Shown here piece after piece: positions 25,361 through 33,308 of a DNA stretch of 64,000 nucleotides (position 1 is its first letter; each line of letters opens with the position of its first letter). The translations under genes and the position numbers were made by a program. Below the pieces are notes generated by a model, which worked only from the letters and a program-made list of their open reading frames with translations, ran no database searches and was not told the DNA's origin. The stretch lies in contig NZ_CP107995.1 in the NCBI RefSeq assembly GCF_036116635.1, positions 5,394,001-5,458,000 on the forward strand, written 5' to 3'. The stretch comes from Amycolatopsis sp. NBC_00345 (lineage in GTDB: Bacteria > Actinomycetota > Actinomycetes > Mycobacteriales > Pseudonocardiaceae).

Positions 25361-26152
25361 ATGGCAACACTGGTGACGTTCCACGCCCACCCGGACGACG
25401 AGTGCATCGTCACGGGCGGCGTGATGCGCAAGGCCGCCGACGAGGGGCACCGCGTCGTGCTCGTCGTGGCGACGCGGGGCGAGGTGGGCGAAGTGCCCGA
25501 AGGCTTCCTCGATGACGGGGAGGAGCTGTGGGAGCGGCGCGTCCGGGAGGCGCACGCCGCGGCGGAGGTGCTCGGTGTGAAGCGCGTGGAGTTCCTCGGC
25601 TACCGCGACTCGGGGATGATGGGCGAGCCGACGAACGACCTGCCGGGCACGTTCTGGACCGCGTCCGTGGACGAGGCCGCCGAGCGGCTGGCCGCGATCC
25701 TGCGCGAGGAGTCCGCCGACGTGCTCACGGTGTACGACGACTACGGCAACTACGGCCACCCGGACCACATCCAGGTCCACCGCGTCGGCGTGCGGGCCGC
25801 GGAGCTGGCCGGTGTCCCGCGCGTCTACCAGGCGACCACGAACCGTGACTACATGCGCCGCGGCATCGAGGAAGCCGTCAAACGAGGCGACATCCCCGCC
25901 GAGGCGATGCCGGACCCCGACGACCAGCGGATGGGCAAGCCCGAAGCCGAGCTCACCGCCGCGGTCGACGTCACCGCCTACCTGGACGCCAAACGCGCCG
26001 CGATGCGCGCCCACCCGAGCCAGATCAGCGAGGACTCGTTCTTCCTGGCGATGCCGGAGGAGGCTTTCCGGTTCGCCTTCGGCACGGAGTGGTTCATCCG
26101 GGAGGGCCAGGGGCCGGGGATCACGGAGAGGGATTTGATGGCTGGTTTGTGA
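25361..26152 (+). CDS. PIG-L family deacetylase
   Basis: This is a 263-residue zinc-dependent deacetylase of the LmbE/MshB family. The metal motif AHPDDE is at residues 9-14, and a second metal site appears in YGHPDHIQVH (about residues 130-140). The ATG at 25361 starts MATLVTFHAHPDDE, the family N-terminus. Relatives deacetylate GlcNAc-inositol, mycothiol conjugates or pseudoglycopeptides. This one lacks neighbours from the mycothiol pathway, so it is not assigned as MshB or Mca. It is divergent from the monooxygenase gene. Confidence 0.88.
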   Translation: MATLVTFHAHPDDECIVTGGVMRKAADEGHRVVLVVATRGEVGEVPEGFLDDGEELWERRVREAHAAAEVLGVKRVEFLGYRDSGMMGEPTNDLPGTFWTASVDEAAERLAAILREESADVLTVYDDYGNYGHPDHIQVHRVGVRAAELAGVPRVYQATTNRDYMRRGIEEAVKRGDIPAEAMPDPDDQRMGKPEAELTAAVDVTAYLDAKRAAMRAHPSQISEDSFFLAMPEEAFRFAFGTEWFIREGQGPGITERDLMAGL

Positions 26153-26159
26153 TGCGCCC

Positions 26160-26395
26160 GGTACGGCGCTGGCGCTTCGGGAGAAGCTGGGGTGCGGGCG
26201 CAGCTGCTGTGGGACAGGCTGCGGTGTAAGCGCTGCTGCCGCAGAGCAATCTGCGGCCGCCGCGCAGTAAGGGCAGGGCAGCAGTGCCAGGCAGTGCAGC
26301 CCAGCGCAGGGGTGCCGGGCAGGCCAGGGCAGCGCCGGGCGGGCCCGGGTCGGGCGCTGCAGTGCCGCGCCGGAGCGTCAGGCGACCGTGGTGGG
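26160..26395. repeat. Low-complexity GCAG-rich intergenic sequence
   Basis: The stretch between the PIG-L and RidA genes consists of irregularly repeated GCAG, GGGCAG and GCAGTGC words with little else. No frame in it looks protein-coding. It may be slippage-derived or a structured untranslated region. No regular period is evident. Confidence 0.5.
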
Positions 26396-26415
26396 TTCGG
26401 AGGTGAGCGGCAGTC

Positions 26416-26817
26416 TCAGGCGAGCGCGGCGGTCACGTCCAGTTCCACCAGCTGCCCCGGGTACCCGAGCTGCGCGACGCCCAGCAAAGTGCTCGCCGTG
26501 GTGAACGCGGTGGCGATCTCGGAGGTGGTGAAGCGGTCCCAGACCGCCGACAGGGTGGCGCGATCGGACGTGACCACGTAGACGACCGTGCGCACCACGT
26601 CGTCCGGGGTGGCGCCGGCTGCGGTGAGGGCGGTGGCCGTGTTGGCGACGACCTGGTCCACTTGCGCGAGAACGTCTCCAGGCACCACGGTGGCATCCGA
26701 GGCCAGTGGGCATTGACCAGCCAGGTACACGGTGCGGCGGGCCTCGGTGGTGGTCACGTGGTGGTAGCCGGGAGTCGCGTGCAGGGTGGGCGGGTTCTGC
26801 CGTCGGATCGTCACCAT
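26416..26817 (-). CDS. RidA/YjgF family protein
   Basis: This 133-residue protein has the RidA fold signature: YHHVTTTEARRTVYLAGQCP at the N-terminus, the long helix QVDQVVANTATALTAAG, then VRTVVYVVTSDRATL and ELDVTAAL at the end. RidA proteins hydrolyse reactive enamine/imine intermediates released by PLP enzymes. The ATG at 26817 is used, with AGGA five bases upstream. An ATG at 26823 is possible. It is divergent from mtnA across a repeat-rich spacer. Confidence 0.85.
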   Translation of the reverse strand: MVTIRRQNPPTLHATPGYHHVTTTEARRTVYLAGQCPLASDATVVPGDVLAQVDQVVANTATALTAAGATPDDVVRTVVYVVTSDRATLSAVWDRFTTSEIATAFTTASTLLGVAQLGYPGQLVELDVTAALA

Positions 26818-26834
26818 CGGCATCCTGGCCGAAC

Positions 26835-26945
26835 CGCCGGGGCCGGACCACCGGATAACCGAGCCACCGGATACCGACCACGGAATCACCGAGCCACCAG
26901 GCCAACCGCGCCACCCGGGCCAACCAGACCGCCAGACAAACCGAG
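26835..26945. repeat. Imperfect tandem repeats between RidA and mtnA genes
   Basis: Units such as ACCGAGCCACCGGATA, CACCGAGCCACCAGG and GCGCCACCCGGGCCAACC recur four to five times with a spacing of roughly 20-25 bases. They occupy the divergent promoter region, which is otherwise without genes. Confidence 0.5.
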
Positions 26946-26960
26946 TCAACGGAGGAGACC

Positions 26961-27932
26961 ATGCGCCGGACAGTCGACTGGGTCGACGGCACCATCGAGA
27001 TCATCGACCAGGTCGCGCTGCCGGGCGAGTACCGCACGCTGCGGCTGCGGACCGTCGACGAGCTGATCGACGCCATCCGGCGGCTCGCCGTGCGCGGGGC
27101 GCCCGCATTGGGCGGCGCCGGGGCGCTCGGGGTGGCGCTCGCGGCGTTCGCCGGCGGGGGCGTCCGGGCCGAAGCCAAGCGCATAGCCGAAGCGCGGCCC
27201 ACCGCAGTAAACCTCAGCTGGGGCGTCGCCCGGGCGCTGGCGAAGCTGGACGACGGGGCCGAAGCCGTTCTCGCCGAGGCGCTTGCCGTGCTGGACGAGG
27301 ACGAACGGCTCAACCGCGCCGCGTCCGCCCATGCGGCGGAGGTCGTGCTCGGTGCCTGCGAACGGCGTCCGTTGCGGTTGCTCAGCCACTGCAACGCCGG
27401 GCACCTCGCGACCGTCGCGTGGGGTACCGCGCTTGGTGTCGTCTGGCATCTGCACGAGCGTGGGCTCGTGGAGTCCGTCCTGGTCGACGAGACCCGGCCG
27501 TTGCTGCAAGGCGCGCGGCTCACTGCGTGGGAGCTGGCGCAGGCCGGAGTGCCCTACCGCATCCAGCCGGACGGCGCGGCCGCCGCCGCGATGGCGCGCG
27601 GGCTGGTCGACTGCGTGCTCGTAGGCGCCGACCGCATCACCGCGAACGGCGACGTCGCCAACAAGATCGGCACCTACGGCCTCGCCATCGCCGCGGCGCA
27701 CCACGGGGTGCCGTTCGTGGTCGTCGCGCCGTCGTCCACTGTGGACGAGTCGCTGGCCACCGGCGCGGACATCGTGATCGAGGAGCGCGCCGCGGACGAG
27801 CTGACCTCCTTCGGCGGACTCCGCGTGGCCCCCGAAGGCGCCCAGGTGTTCAACCCCGCCTTCGACGTCACGCCCGCCGGCCTGATCACCGCAGTCGTCA
27901 CCGAGCACGGCGTCCGCGTCCCGAAGTCCTAG
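26961..27932 (+). CDS. mtnA: S-methyl-5-thioribose-1-phosphate isomerase
   Basis: This is a 323-residue isomerase of the methionine salvage pathway that converts methylthioribose-1-P to methylthioribulose-1-P. The substrate loop RRLAVRGAPALGGAGALGVA, the catalytic Cys in LLSHCNAG and the catalytic Asp in LVGADRITANGDVANKIGTY are present. The C-terminus has the FNPAFDVTPAGLI motif of the eIF2B-related family. A GGAGGAGA ribosome binding site precedes the ATG at 26961. Its stop overlaps the stop of the convergent glycosyltransferase gene. Other salvage genes are not adjacent. Confidence 0.93.
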   Translation: MRRTVDWVDGTIEIIDQVALPGEYRTLRLRTVDELIDAIRRLAVRGAPALGGAGALGVALAAFAGGGVRAEAKRIAEARPTAVNLSWGVARALAKLDDGAEAVLAEALAVLDEDERLNRAASAHAAEVVLGACERRPLRLLSHCNAGHLATVAWGTALGVVWHLHERGLVESVLVDETRPLLQGARLTAWELAQAGVPYRIQPDGAAAAAMARGLVDCVLVGADRITANGDVANKIGTYGLAIAAAHHGVPFVVVAPSSTVDESLATGADIVIEERAADELTSFGGLRVAPEGAQVFNPAFDVTPAGLITAVVTEHGVRVPKS

Positions 27933-28996
27933 ACCACAGAACCCGGCAACGACCGGTAGAACTCCCGATGCGCCTCGGCCGCCGCTGACCACGTATAGCG
28001 ATGAGCCAGAGCCAGCCCGGCCGCCCGATCCTCCGGGCCGGCCGAAAGCGCGGAACGCAGAGCCACCGCGAACTCCACGGGCGTCGAGGCGAAGCGGGCC
28101 ACCCCGTCGAAGACCTCGCGCAGGACGGGGAGGTCGCGGGTCACCACGGGGACTCCCGCGGCCAGCGCCTCCATCGCGGCCAGGCCGAAGCCCTCCTTCG
28201 TCGAAGGGAAGGCGAACACGGCCGCCGAGCGCATCAGCGAAGGCAGCTCGTCATGCGGGACCGGGCCGAGGACCACCGGGTCCACGCCCAGCTCAGCGGC
28301 GCGCTTTTCCCACCGCGAGCGGTAGTCGCGGTAGTCGAACAGCGTCTCGCCGCCCGCGACGACCAGGCGCAGGTCCGGTTCGTCCAGCCGGGCGAACGCC
28401 TCCAGCAGGTCCAGCGAGCCCTTCCGCGGCTCGATGCCGCCGACAGCCAGCACATAACGGCCCAGCCGCGAGCGCCAGTCGCCGTAGGAAGCCGAGGCGA
28501 ACCGCGAAGCATCCACGCCGTTGGGGATCACCGTGGCGCGGATCCCCCAGCCCGCCTCGACCTCCGCGGCCACCGAAGCCGAGACGCACACGTGCGCGAA
28601 CGGCGCCACGATCGCCCGCTCGTGGCACGCCGCCAGCTCCGGCGTGGTGAACGTGTCGAGGTGGTGCACCGTCCGCACGCACCGGTCCACGGCGTTGGCC
28701 GAGATGCAGTCCTGCGCGTGCACCACGCCGTACTCCCCTGGCGTGAACGCCTTGCGCAGCACCGAAATCGACCGCAGGATCCGCGAGCCCACCGACTCAT
28801 CCGCAACGTCCGGGAACGGCACGATCGACAGCCGCACGCGCGGGTCCACCGGCCGGAAGAAACCGCTGTCGCCACCGCGGCCCAGCGTCCACACCGTGAC
28901 GTCCTCGCCGAGCGCGGCCAGCGCCTCGGCGAGCGCCAGGGTGTGCACGACGCCGCCGCGCGGCTTCGTCGAGTAGCTCAGCAAGGCGATGCGCAT
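27929..28996 (-). CDS. Glycosyltransferase family 4, MSMEG_0565-type
   Basis: This is a 355-residue GT-B glycosyltransferase. The N-terminal domain starts MRIALLSYSTKPRGGVVHTL, and the C-terminal donor domain has VLAVGGIEPRKGSLDLLEAF and the acidic motif PSTKEGFGLAAMEALAAGVP. It is the last gene of the Nit-type operon and directly abuts the nitrilase-like gene upstream (ATG next to the TGA). Equivalents accompany this cluster in other actinobacteria as MSMEG_0565-family glycosyltransferases. Its acceptor is unknown. Glycosylation of a product made by the other enzymes is a reasonable inference. Confidence 0.88.
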   Translation of the reverse strand: MRIALLSYSTKPRGGVVHTLALAEALAALGEDVTVWTLGRGGDSGFFRPVDPRVRLSIVPFPDVADESVGSRILRSISVLRKAFTPGEYGVVHAQDCISANAVDRCVRTVHHLDTFTTPELAACHERAIVAPFAHVCVSASVAAEVEAGWGIRATVIPNGVDASRFASASYGDWRSRLGRYVLAVGGIEPRKGSLDLLEAFARLDEPDLRLVVAGGETLFDYRDYRSRWEKRAAELGVDPVVLGPVPHDELPSLMRSAAVFAFPSTKEGFGLAAMEALAAGVPVVTRDLPVLREVFDGVARFASTPVEFAVALRSALSAGPEDRAAGLALAHRYTWSAAAEAHREFYRSLPGSVV

Positions 28997-29827
28997 TCAG
29001 CCCTCCCGGTAGACCGCGGGTTTCCGTTCCCCCAGGTGGTGCAGCACGCGCCGGGCGTTCGCGAGCTCCTGCGCCACGTCCAGCTCGGCCACCGCGATGC
29101 CCGCCTTCGACCAGGTGCGCGCCAGGATCTCGCCACCCGGCCCGACCACCTTCGCCTGGCCGAGGAACCGCATCCCGCCCATCGCCCCGGTCTGGTTGGA
29201 CGACACGAGCACCACCTGGTTCTCCGCCGCGCGGGCGCAGTCGTACAGGTCGAACAGCCGCGACTGCCGGTCCTGCGCCATCCGCGGCGCGCGGTTGGTG
29301 ATGCTGGTCGGCCAGGCCGACAGGCACGCGACGACCTCCGCGCCGTCCACCGCGAGCGAGCGCGCCGCCTCGGGGAACGTCTTGTCGTAGTCGATCAGCA
29401 TGCCCACCCGGCCCACCGGCGTGTCGAACGCGGCGAAGGAGTCACCCGCCTCGTACGCGACGCTCTCGCCCGGCGGCTGGTGCACTTTCCGGTGCCGCCC
29501 CAGCACTCCGTCGCCGGTCACGCAGACCGCCGCGTTGTAGCGCCGCGGCCCGTCGGCCTCGCAGTAGCCGACGCACACCGTCATCTCCGCGGCGAGCGAC
29601 CGGATCGTCTTCAGCTCCGGGCCGTCCGGGTCGAGCGCCGGCGGCAGCGCCTCGGGGTCCGGGTGGCGCAGGTCGGCGAGGTAGCCGCCGAGCGCCGCGT
29701 CCGGCAGCACCAGCAGGGCCGCGCCGGACCGGCGGGCGTGGTCGATGAGCGTCGCGATGCGCCGCAAGTCGAACTCGAGGTCGCGGCCGAAGTGCGCGGC
29801 CACGGCGGCGATCCGGATCTGCCCCAT
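28997..29827 (-). CDS. Nitrilase-superfamily protein with lost catalytic residues (pseudoenzyme)
   Basis: This 276-residue carbon-nitrogen hydrolase fold is clearly paralogous to the adjacent gene at 29828. The superfamily uses a Glu-Lys-Cys triad. Here the Glu position reads LPDAALGGY (Asp instead of Glu), the Lys is kept in RKVHQPPGE, and the Cys position reads MLIDYDKTFPE (Asp instead of Cys). Both changes are unambiguous in the DNA (GAC codons). Hydrolysis by the usual thioester route is therefore not possible. The fold is complete and under apparent constraint, so it may be a structural or regulatory partner of the active paralogue. Confidence 0.88.
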   Translation of the reverse strand: MGQIRIAAVAAHFGRDLEFDLRRIATLIDHARRSGAALLVLPDAALGGYLADLRHPDPEALPPALDPDGPELKTIRSLAAEMTVCVGYCEADGPRRYNAAVCVTGDGVLGRHRKVHQPPGESVAYEAGDSFAAFDTPVGRVGMLIDYDKTFPEAARSLAVDGAEVVACLSAWPTSITNRAPRMAQDRQSRLFDLYDCARAAENQVVLVSSNQTGAMGGMRFLGQAKVVGPGGEILARTWSKAGIAVAELDVAQELANARRVLHHLGERKPAVYREG

Positions 29828-30658
29828 TCACGCGACACTAACCGGGTACGCGTCGGGCCGTCGGTCGGCCAGGTGCGCCATCGACCGGCGCGCCGTGGCC
29901 AGTGCCAGCTCGACGTCCAGTTCGGCGATCGCCAGCCCCTCGCCGACGCCGGTGTCGGCGAGCACCTCGCCGCCCGGGTCGACCACCTTCGCGCCCGCGA
30001 CGAACCGCAGGTCGCCGAAGGTGCCCGACTGGTTCGCCGACAGCCAGACGATCTGGTTCTCCAGTGCGCGGGCCCGGTCGAACAGGTCGAACCGGCGCTT
30101 CCAGCGGTCCTCGGCGAGGTCCGCGCTCGGGTGGGTGCGGCTGCCCGGCCACGCGGACATGCAGACCACGATCCGGGCGCCGTCGAGCGCGAGCGCCCGC
30201 GCCGACTCGGGGAACGCCTTGTCGTAGCAGATCATCATGCCCAGCCGGCCCACCGGCGTGTCGAACGCCGCGAAGCCCTGCCCGGCGCCGTAGCTGGCGT
30301 TTTCCGACAGCGGCTGGTGCACCTTGCGATGGTGGCCGAGCACGCCGTCGCCGCTGACGCAGACGGCCGAGTTGTAACGGCGGTCCCCGTCGCGCTCGCA
30401 GTAGCCCGCCGTCACCACGAGGTCGCCGGCGATCGCGGCGAGCCGCCGGATCTCGGGGCCGCCGGGGTCCAGCGCGGGCGGCCCCTCGGCCTCGCCGTCG
30501 AGGTTCACCAGGTAGCCGCCGAGCGCCGCCTCGGGCAGCGCCAGCAGCGCCACGCCCTCGGCGCGCGCCTCGGCGACCAGCTTCTCGATCCGGGCGAAGC
30601 CGGCTTCGACGTCCCGGTCGAACGGCGCCGCCACCGCGGCCATCCGCACCACGCTCAT
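29828..30658 (-). CDS. Carbon-nitrogen hydrolase (Nit1C-type nitrilase)
   Basis: This 276-residue nitrilase-superfamily hydrolase has the triad intact: Glu in LPEAALGGY, Lys in RKVHQPLSE and Cys in MMICYDKAFPE. It hydrolyses a nitrile or amide. In Nit1C clusters the nitrilase is required for cyanide assimilation. The stop codon is directly followed by the ATG of the inactive paralogue, and its own ATG overlaps the stop of the GNAT-AIR gene by four bases (ATGA). All of these are probably made from one mRNA. Confidence 0.92.
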   Translation of the reverse strand: MSVVRMAAVAAPFDRDVEAGFARIEKLVAEARAEGVALLALPEAALGGYLVNLDGEAEGPPALDPGGPEIRRLAAIAGDLVVTAGYCERDGDRRYNSAVCVSGDGVLGHHRKVHQPLSENASYGAGQGFAAFDTPVGRLGMMICYDKAFPESARALALDGARIVVCMSAWPGSRTHPSADLAEDRWKRRFDLFDRARALENQIVWLSANQSGTFGDLRFVAGAKVVDPGGEVLADTGVGEGLAIAELDVELALATARRSMAHLADRRPDAYPVSVA

Positions 30659-32040
30659 GACTCTCCCAATCCGGTGACCCCGCCGGTGACGGCCGGGGTC
30701 AGCTCACCATCCGGCCAGCGCAACGTCACGCCGGAACCGGGCACCAGCTCTCCGCAGGCCGCGGTGACCGCGGCCTGCGCGGGGGCGGGCGCGCCCGCCG
30801 TCAGCATCGCGAACCCCGGGAAGCAGGTGAGCCAGTCGCCCACCGTGGCCGCGACCGGCCGGGGCACGCTCGCGACGTCCAGCACCGCGCCGCAGCCCGA
30901 GGCCTCGGCGAGCATGCCGAGCGAGCCGGCGATCCCGGCCATGGACACGTCCTTCGCCGCCGCGGGCCGGGCCCGCGCGACCGCGCCCACCAGGTCCCGG
31001 AGCTCCGGGGTACGCCGGCCGCTCGTCGAGTCCCACTGCCGGCCGGTGTAGCCCGGCCGCCAGTGCCCGCTGAGGTCGGCGGTGAGCCAAACCCGTTGCC
31101 CGGCAACACCTCCGCCGCCGGGAACCGGGTCGGCGGTCCGGCCCAGCGCGGTGACCGACAGCGACGCAGGCACGCCGAACTGCGTGTGCCCGCCCAGCAC
31201 CGGCACGCCGTACGCCGTGCTCGCCCGCCGCAGTCCGGAAAGGACCCGCGAGGCGAACGACGCGTCACGCGCACCGAGCGCGTCGAGCAGCGCGACGGGC
31301 TCGGCGCCCATCGCGGCCAGGTCGTTCACGTTCACCAGCACCGAGCACCAGCCCGCCCACTCCGGGTCGCGCTCGACCATCGACGGGACGATCGCGTCGC
31401 ACGCCGCCACGAGGTCACTGCCCGGCACCGGCACGCCGTCGTCGCCGACGAAGCCCGGCACACCGGTGAGCCCACGCAACAGCGGGCCCAGCGAGCCCTT
31501 CGCCGAACGGGCCAGCGCGGCGATCCGGCCGATCGGCCAGCGCATCAGCACGTGGTCCGTGCCCGCGACGGTGACCGGACGGACCGTCGACCACCCGAGG
31601 CGGCCGAACATCCGCTCGTGCCGCGCCTGCACGGTCGCCTCGAACCGCAGCGCGCCCTCCGACTCGGCCCGCGCGCAGGCCGCCCGCACCAGCGCCGTCC
31701 CGGTTCCGCGTGGGCTGCCCGGCGCGACGACCAGCCGGCCGCCCTGCCACCAGCCCAGGTCCGGCCCGTCGTCGACCGGGCCGAGCCGGACGCCGCCGAG
31801 CACGGTGCCCGCGGCGTCGCGCGCGACGAGGACCACGGTGCGCGGGTCCGTGTCACGGTCGTCCAGGTCGTGCCGGTCGAACAGGCCCTGCCGGTCGACG
31901 AAGGCCTCGTGGCGCAGCGCGTGGTACTCCGCCAATCCACCACGGGTCAGTCCATTGTGGTCGGCCGGCTCGACGTGGCAGCCGGGCCGGGCGGCGACGC
32001 TGCGGACGTCGCCCAGCAACGCGAGGATGTCGTGGTCCAC
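30655..32040 (-). CDS. Fusion: Sll0786-type N-acetyltransferase + AIR synthase-like (PurM) domain
   Basis: This is a 461-residue two-domain protein. Residues 1 to about 170 are a GNAT domain of the MSMEG_0567/Sll0786 'nitrogen starvation' family (EYHALRHEAFVDRQGLFDRH; RLVVAPGSPRGTGTALVRAA). Residues from about 180 are a PurM/AIR synthase-related domain of the Sll0787 family (DLVAACDAIVPSMV; VLVNVNDLAAMGAEPVALLD; GIPMLGGH-like VPVLGGHTQFG). In cyanobacteria and pseudomonads the two are separate genes. The GTG start at 32040 lies one base after the radical SAM stop, with GGGAGG upstream. Confidence 0.88.
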   Translation of the reverse strand: MDHDILALLGDVRSVAARPGCHVEPADHNGLTRGGLAEYHALRHEAFVDRQGLFDRHDLDDRDTDPRTVVLVARDAAGTVLGGVRLGPVDDGPDLGWWQGGRLVVAPGSPRGTGTALVRAACARAESEGALRFEATVQARHERMFGRLGWSTVRPVTVAGTDHVLMRWPIGRIAALARSAKGSLGPLLRGLTGVPGFVGDDGVPVPGSDLVAACDAIVPSMVERDPEWAGWCSVLVNVNDLAAMGAEPVALLDALGARDASFASRVLSGLRRASTAYGVPVLGGHTQFGVPASLSVTALGRTADPVPGGGGVAGQRVWLTADLSGHWRPGYTGRQWDSTSGRRTPELRDLVGAVARARPAAAKDVSMAGIAGSLGMLAEASGCGAVLDVASVPRPVAATVGDWLTCFPGFAMLTAGAPAPAQAAVTAACGELVPGSGVTLRWPDGELTPAVTGGVTGLGES

Positions 32041-32041
32041 G

Positions 32042-33124
32042 TCAGCCTCCCGCCGCACTGAGCACACTGCACGCACCACACGCCGCGCAGCCCGCGCCCT
32101 GGTCGGCACCGGTCATCCCGGCCTCGCGCAGCAACTCCGCGACGCGGCCGGTGACGTCCCGCACCAGCGCGGTGGACGGCGCCACGGCCCCGTCCCGCCG
32201 GGCCAGTGTGCCGAGCATCGGCCGCATCGGCACCACAAACGGGTACACGCCCCGCCCGATCAGCCGGGCGGCCCCCGCGACCAGCTCGTCCAGGTCCTCG
32301 CCGAGCCCGATCAGCAGGTACGTCGACACGTGGTTGCGGCCGAACACCCGCACCGCCTCGTCCCACGCCGCCTCGTACTCGGCCATCGGCACGGTGGACT
32401 TGCCCGGCATCCAGCGCCGCCGGACGCCCTCGTCGAGCGACTCCACGTGGATGCCGATCGCCGTCGCGCCCGCCTCTTTCAGCTCGGTGAGCACGCCGAG
32501 CTCACCCGGCGGCTCGATCTGCACCTGGATCGGCAGGCCCGGCACGGTTTCGAGCACCGCGCGCACGCACCGGACCAGATGCCGCGCGCCGCGATCGGGG
32601 CCGGAGGTGGTGCCGGTGGTCAGCACCATCTGCTTGACGCCGTCGAGCCGCACCGCCGCCTCCGCCACCTCGGCGAGCTGGGCCGGGGTCTTGGCGGCCA
32701 CGGTGGACCCGGCGCGCAGGGACTCCTCGATGGTGCAGAACCGGCAGCGCTGGTCCTCGCCGTACCGGATGCAGGTCTGCACGACCGTGCTCGCGAGCAC
32801 GTCCTTCCCGTGCAGCAGCGCGATCTTCCGGTACGGCACACCATCCTTTGTGGACAGGTCGTAGAACTTCGGCCGGGCGACCGGCTCCACCGACAGCCCG
32901 AGGTCGAGCGGGCCGCGGAAGATCCGCCCGTCCCGCACGGAGTACGGGCTGTCGTCGTTCAGCGGCAGGGCGGCGTTGGCACCGTCGACGACCAGGTGCC
33001 CGTCGTCGCTCGGCCCGGCGCCCTTGCTCCGCCGCACGGGTGCGTCCACGCGCACCCCGCGGACGGCGAGGTCGGCGCGGGTGTCCAGGTCGGTTTCGGG
33101 GTCGATTCGGGTGCCAACGCGCAC
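32042..33124 (-). CDS. Radical SAM protein, MSMEG_0568 family
   Basis: This is a 360-residue radical SAM enzyme with an unusual cluster motif CIRYGEDQRCRFC (C-x8-C-x2-C), typical of the MSMEG_0568/Sll0785 family, in place of the common C-x3-C-x2-C. A second Cys group, CAACGAC, near the C-terminus could bind another Fe-S cluster. GTTSGPD and IQVQIEPPGE lie along the barrel. The GTG start at 33124 has a GGAGG ribosome binding site. The reaction is unknown. It is a conserved member of the Nit1C cluster, between the interspersed repeat at 33165 and the GNAT-AIR gene. Confidence 0.92.
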   Translation of the reverse strand: MRVGTRIDPETDLDTRADLAVRGVRVDAPVRRSKGAGPSDDGHLVVDGANAALPLNDDSPYSVRDGRIFRGPLDLGLSVEPVARPKFYDLSTKDGVPYRKIALLHGKDVLASTVVQTCIRYGEDQRCRFCTIEESLRAGSTVAAKTPAQLAEVAEAAVRLDGVKQMVLTTGTTSGPDRGARHLVRCVRAVLETVPGLPIQVQIEPPGELGVLTELKEAGATAIGIHVESLDEGVRRRWMPGKSTVPMAEYEAAWDEAVRVFGRNHVSTYLLIGLGEDLDELVAGAARLIGRGVYPFVVPMRPMLGTLARRDGAVAPSTALVRDVTGRVAELLREAGMTGADQGAGCAACGACSVLSAAGG

Positions 33125-33164
33125 AGGCCCGTCCTCCTACTGTCGTGTGACTCTGGCGGTTTTA

Positions 33165-33247
33165 CGCCCCAATGTGGCGTTCGGTGCGTCCAACGCACCC
33201 AATGTGGCGTTCGGTGCGTTCAACGCAACCAACGCCACATTGGGGCG
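33165..33247. repeat. Interspersed hairpin repeat, copy 1 (inside the Nit operon)
   Basis: This 83-base element is bounded by CGCCCCAATGTGGCGTT and its exact complement, with an internal extra half-copy (CCAATGTGGCGTT) and TGCGTT/AACGCA mini-palindromes. It can fold into a long stem. It lies between the MSMEG_0572-family gene and the radical SAM gene of the same operon, so it could act as a processing site, an attenuator or an intra-operon terminator. Confidence 0.85.
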
Positions 33248-33308
33248 CTCCGGGCCAAGCCGCAGGCGGAGCACAGCGGTCAGGAAAAGAAAGCGGAATC
33301 ACGCGAAA

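Noticed and set aside
28001..31051. A 1016-codon plus-strand open frame across the glycosyltransferase and nitrilase genes.
   Set aside because: It is the antisense shadow of three well-supported minus-strand genes and has no recognisable domain.
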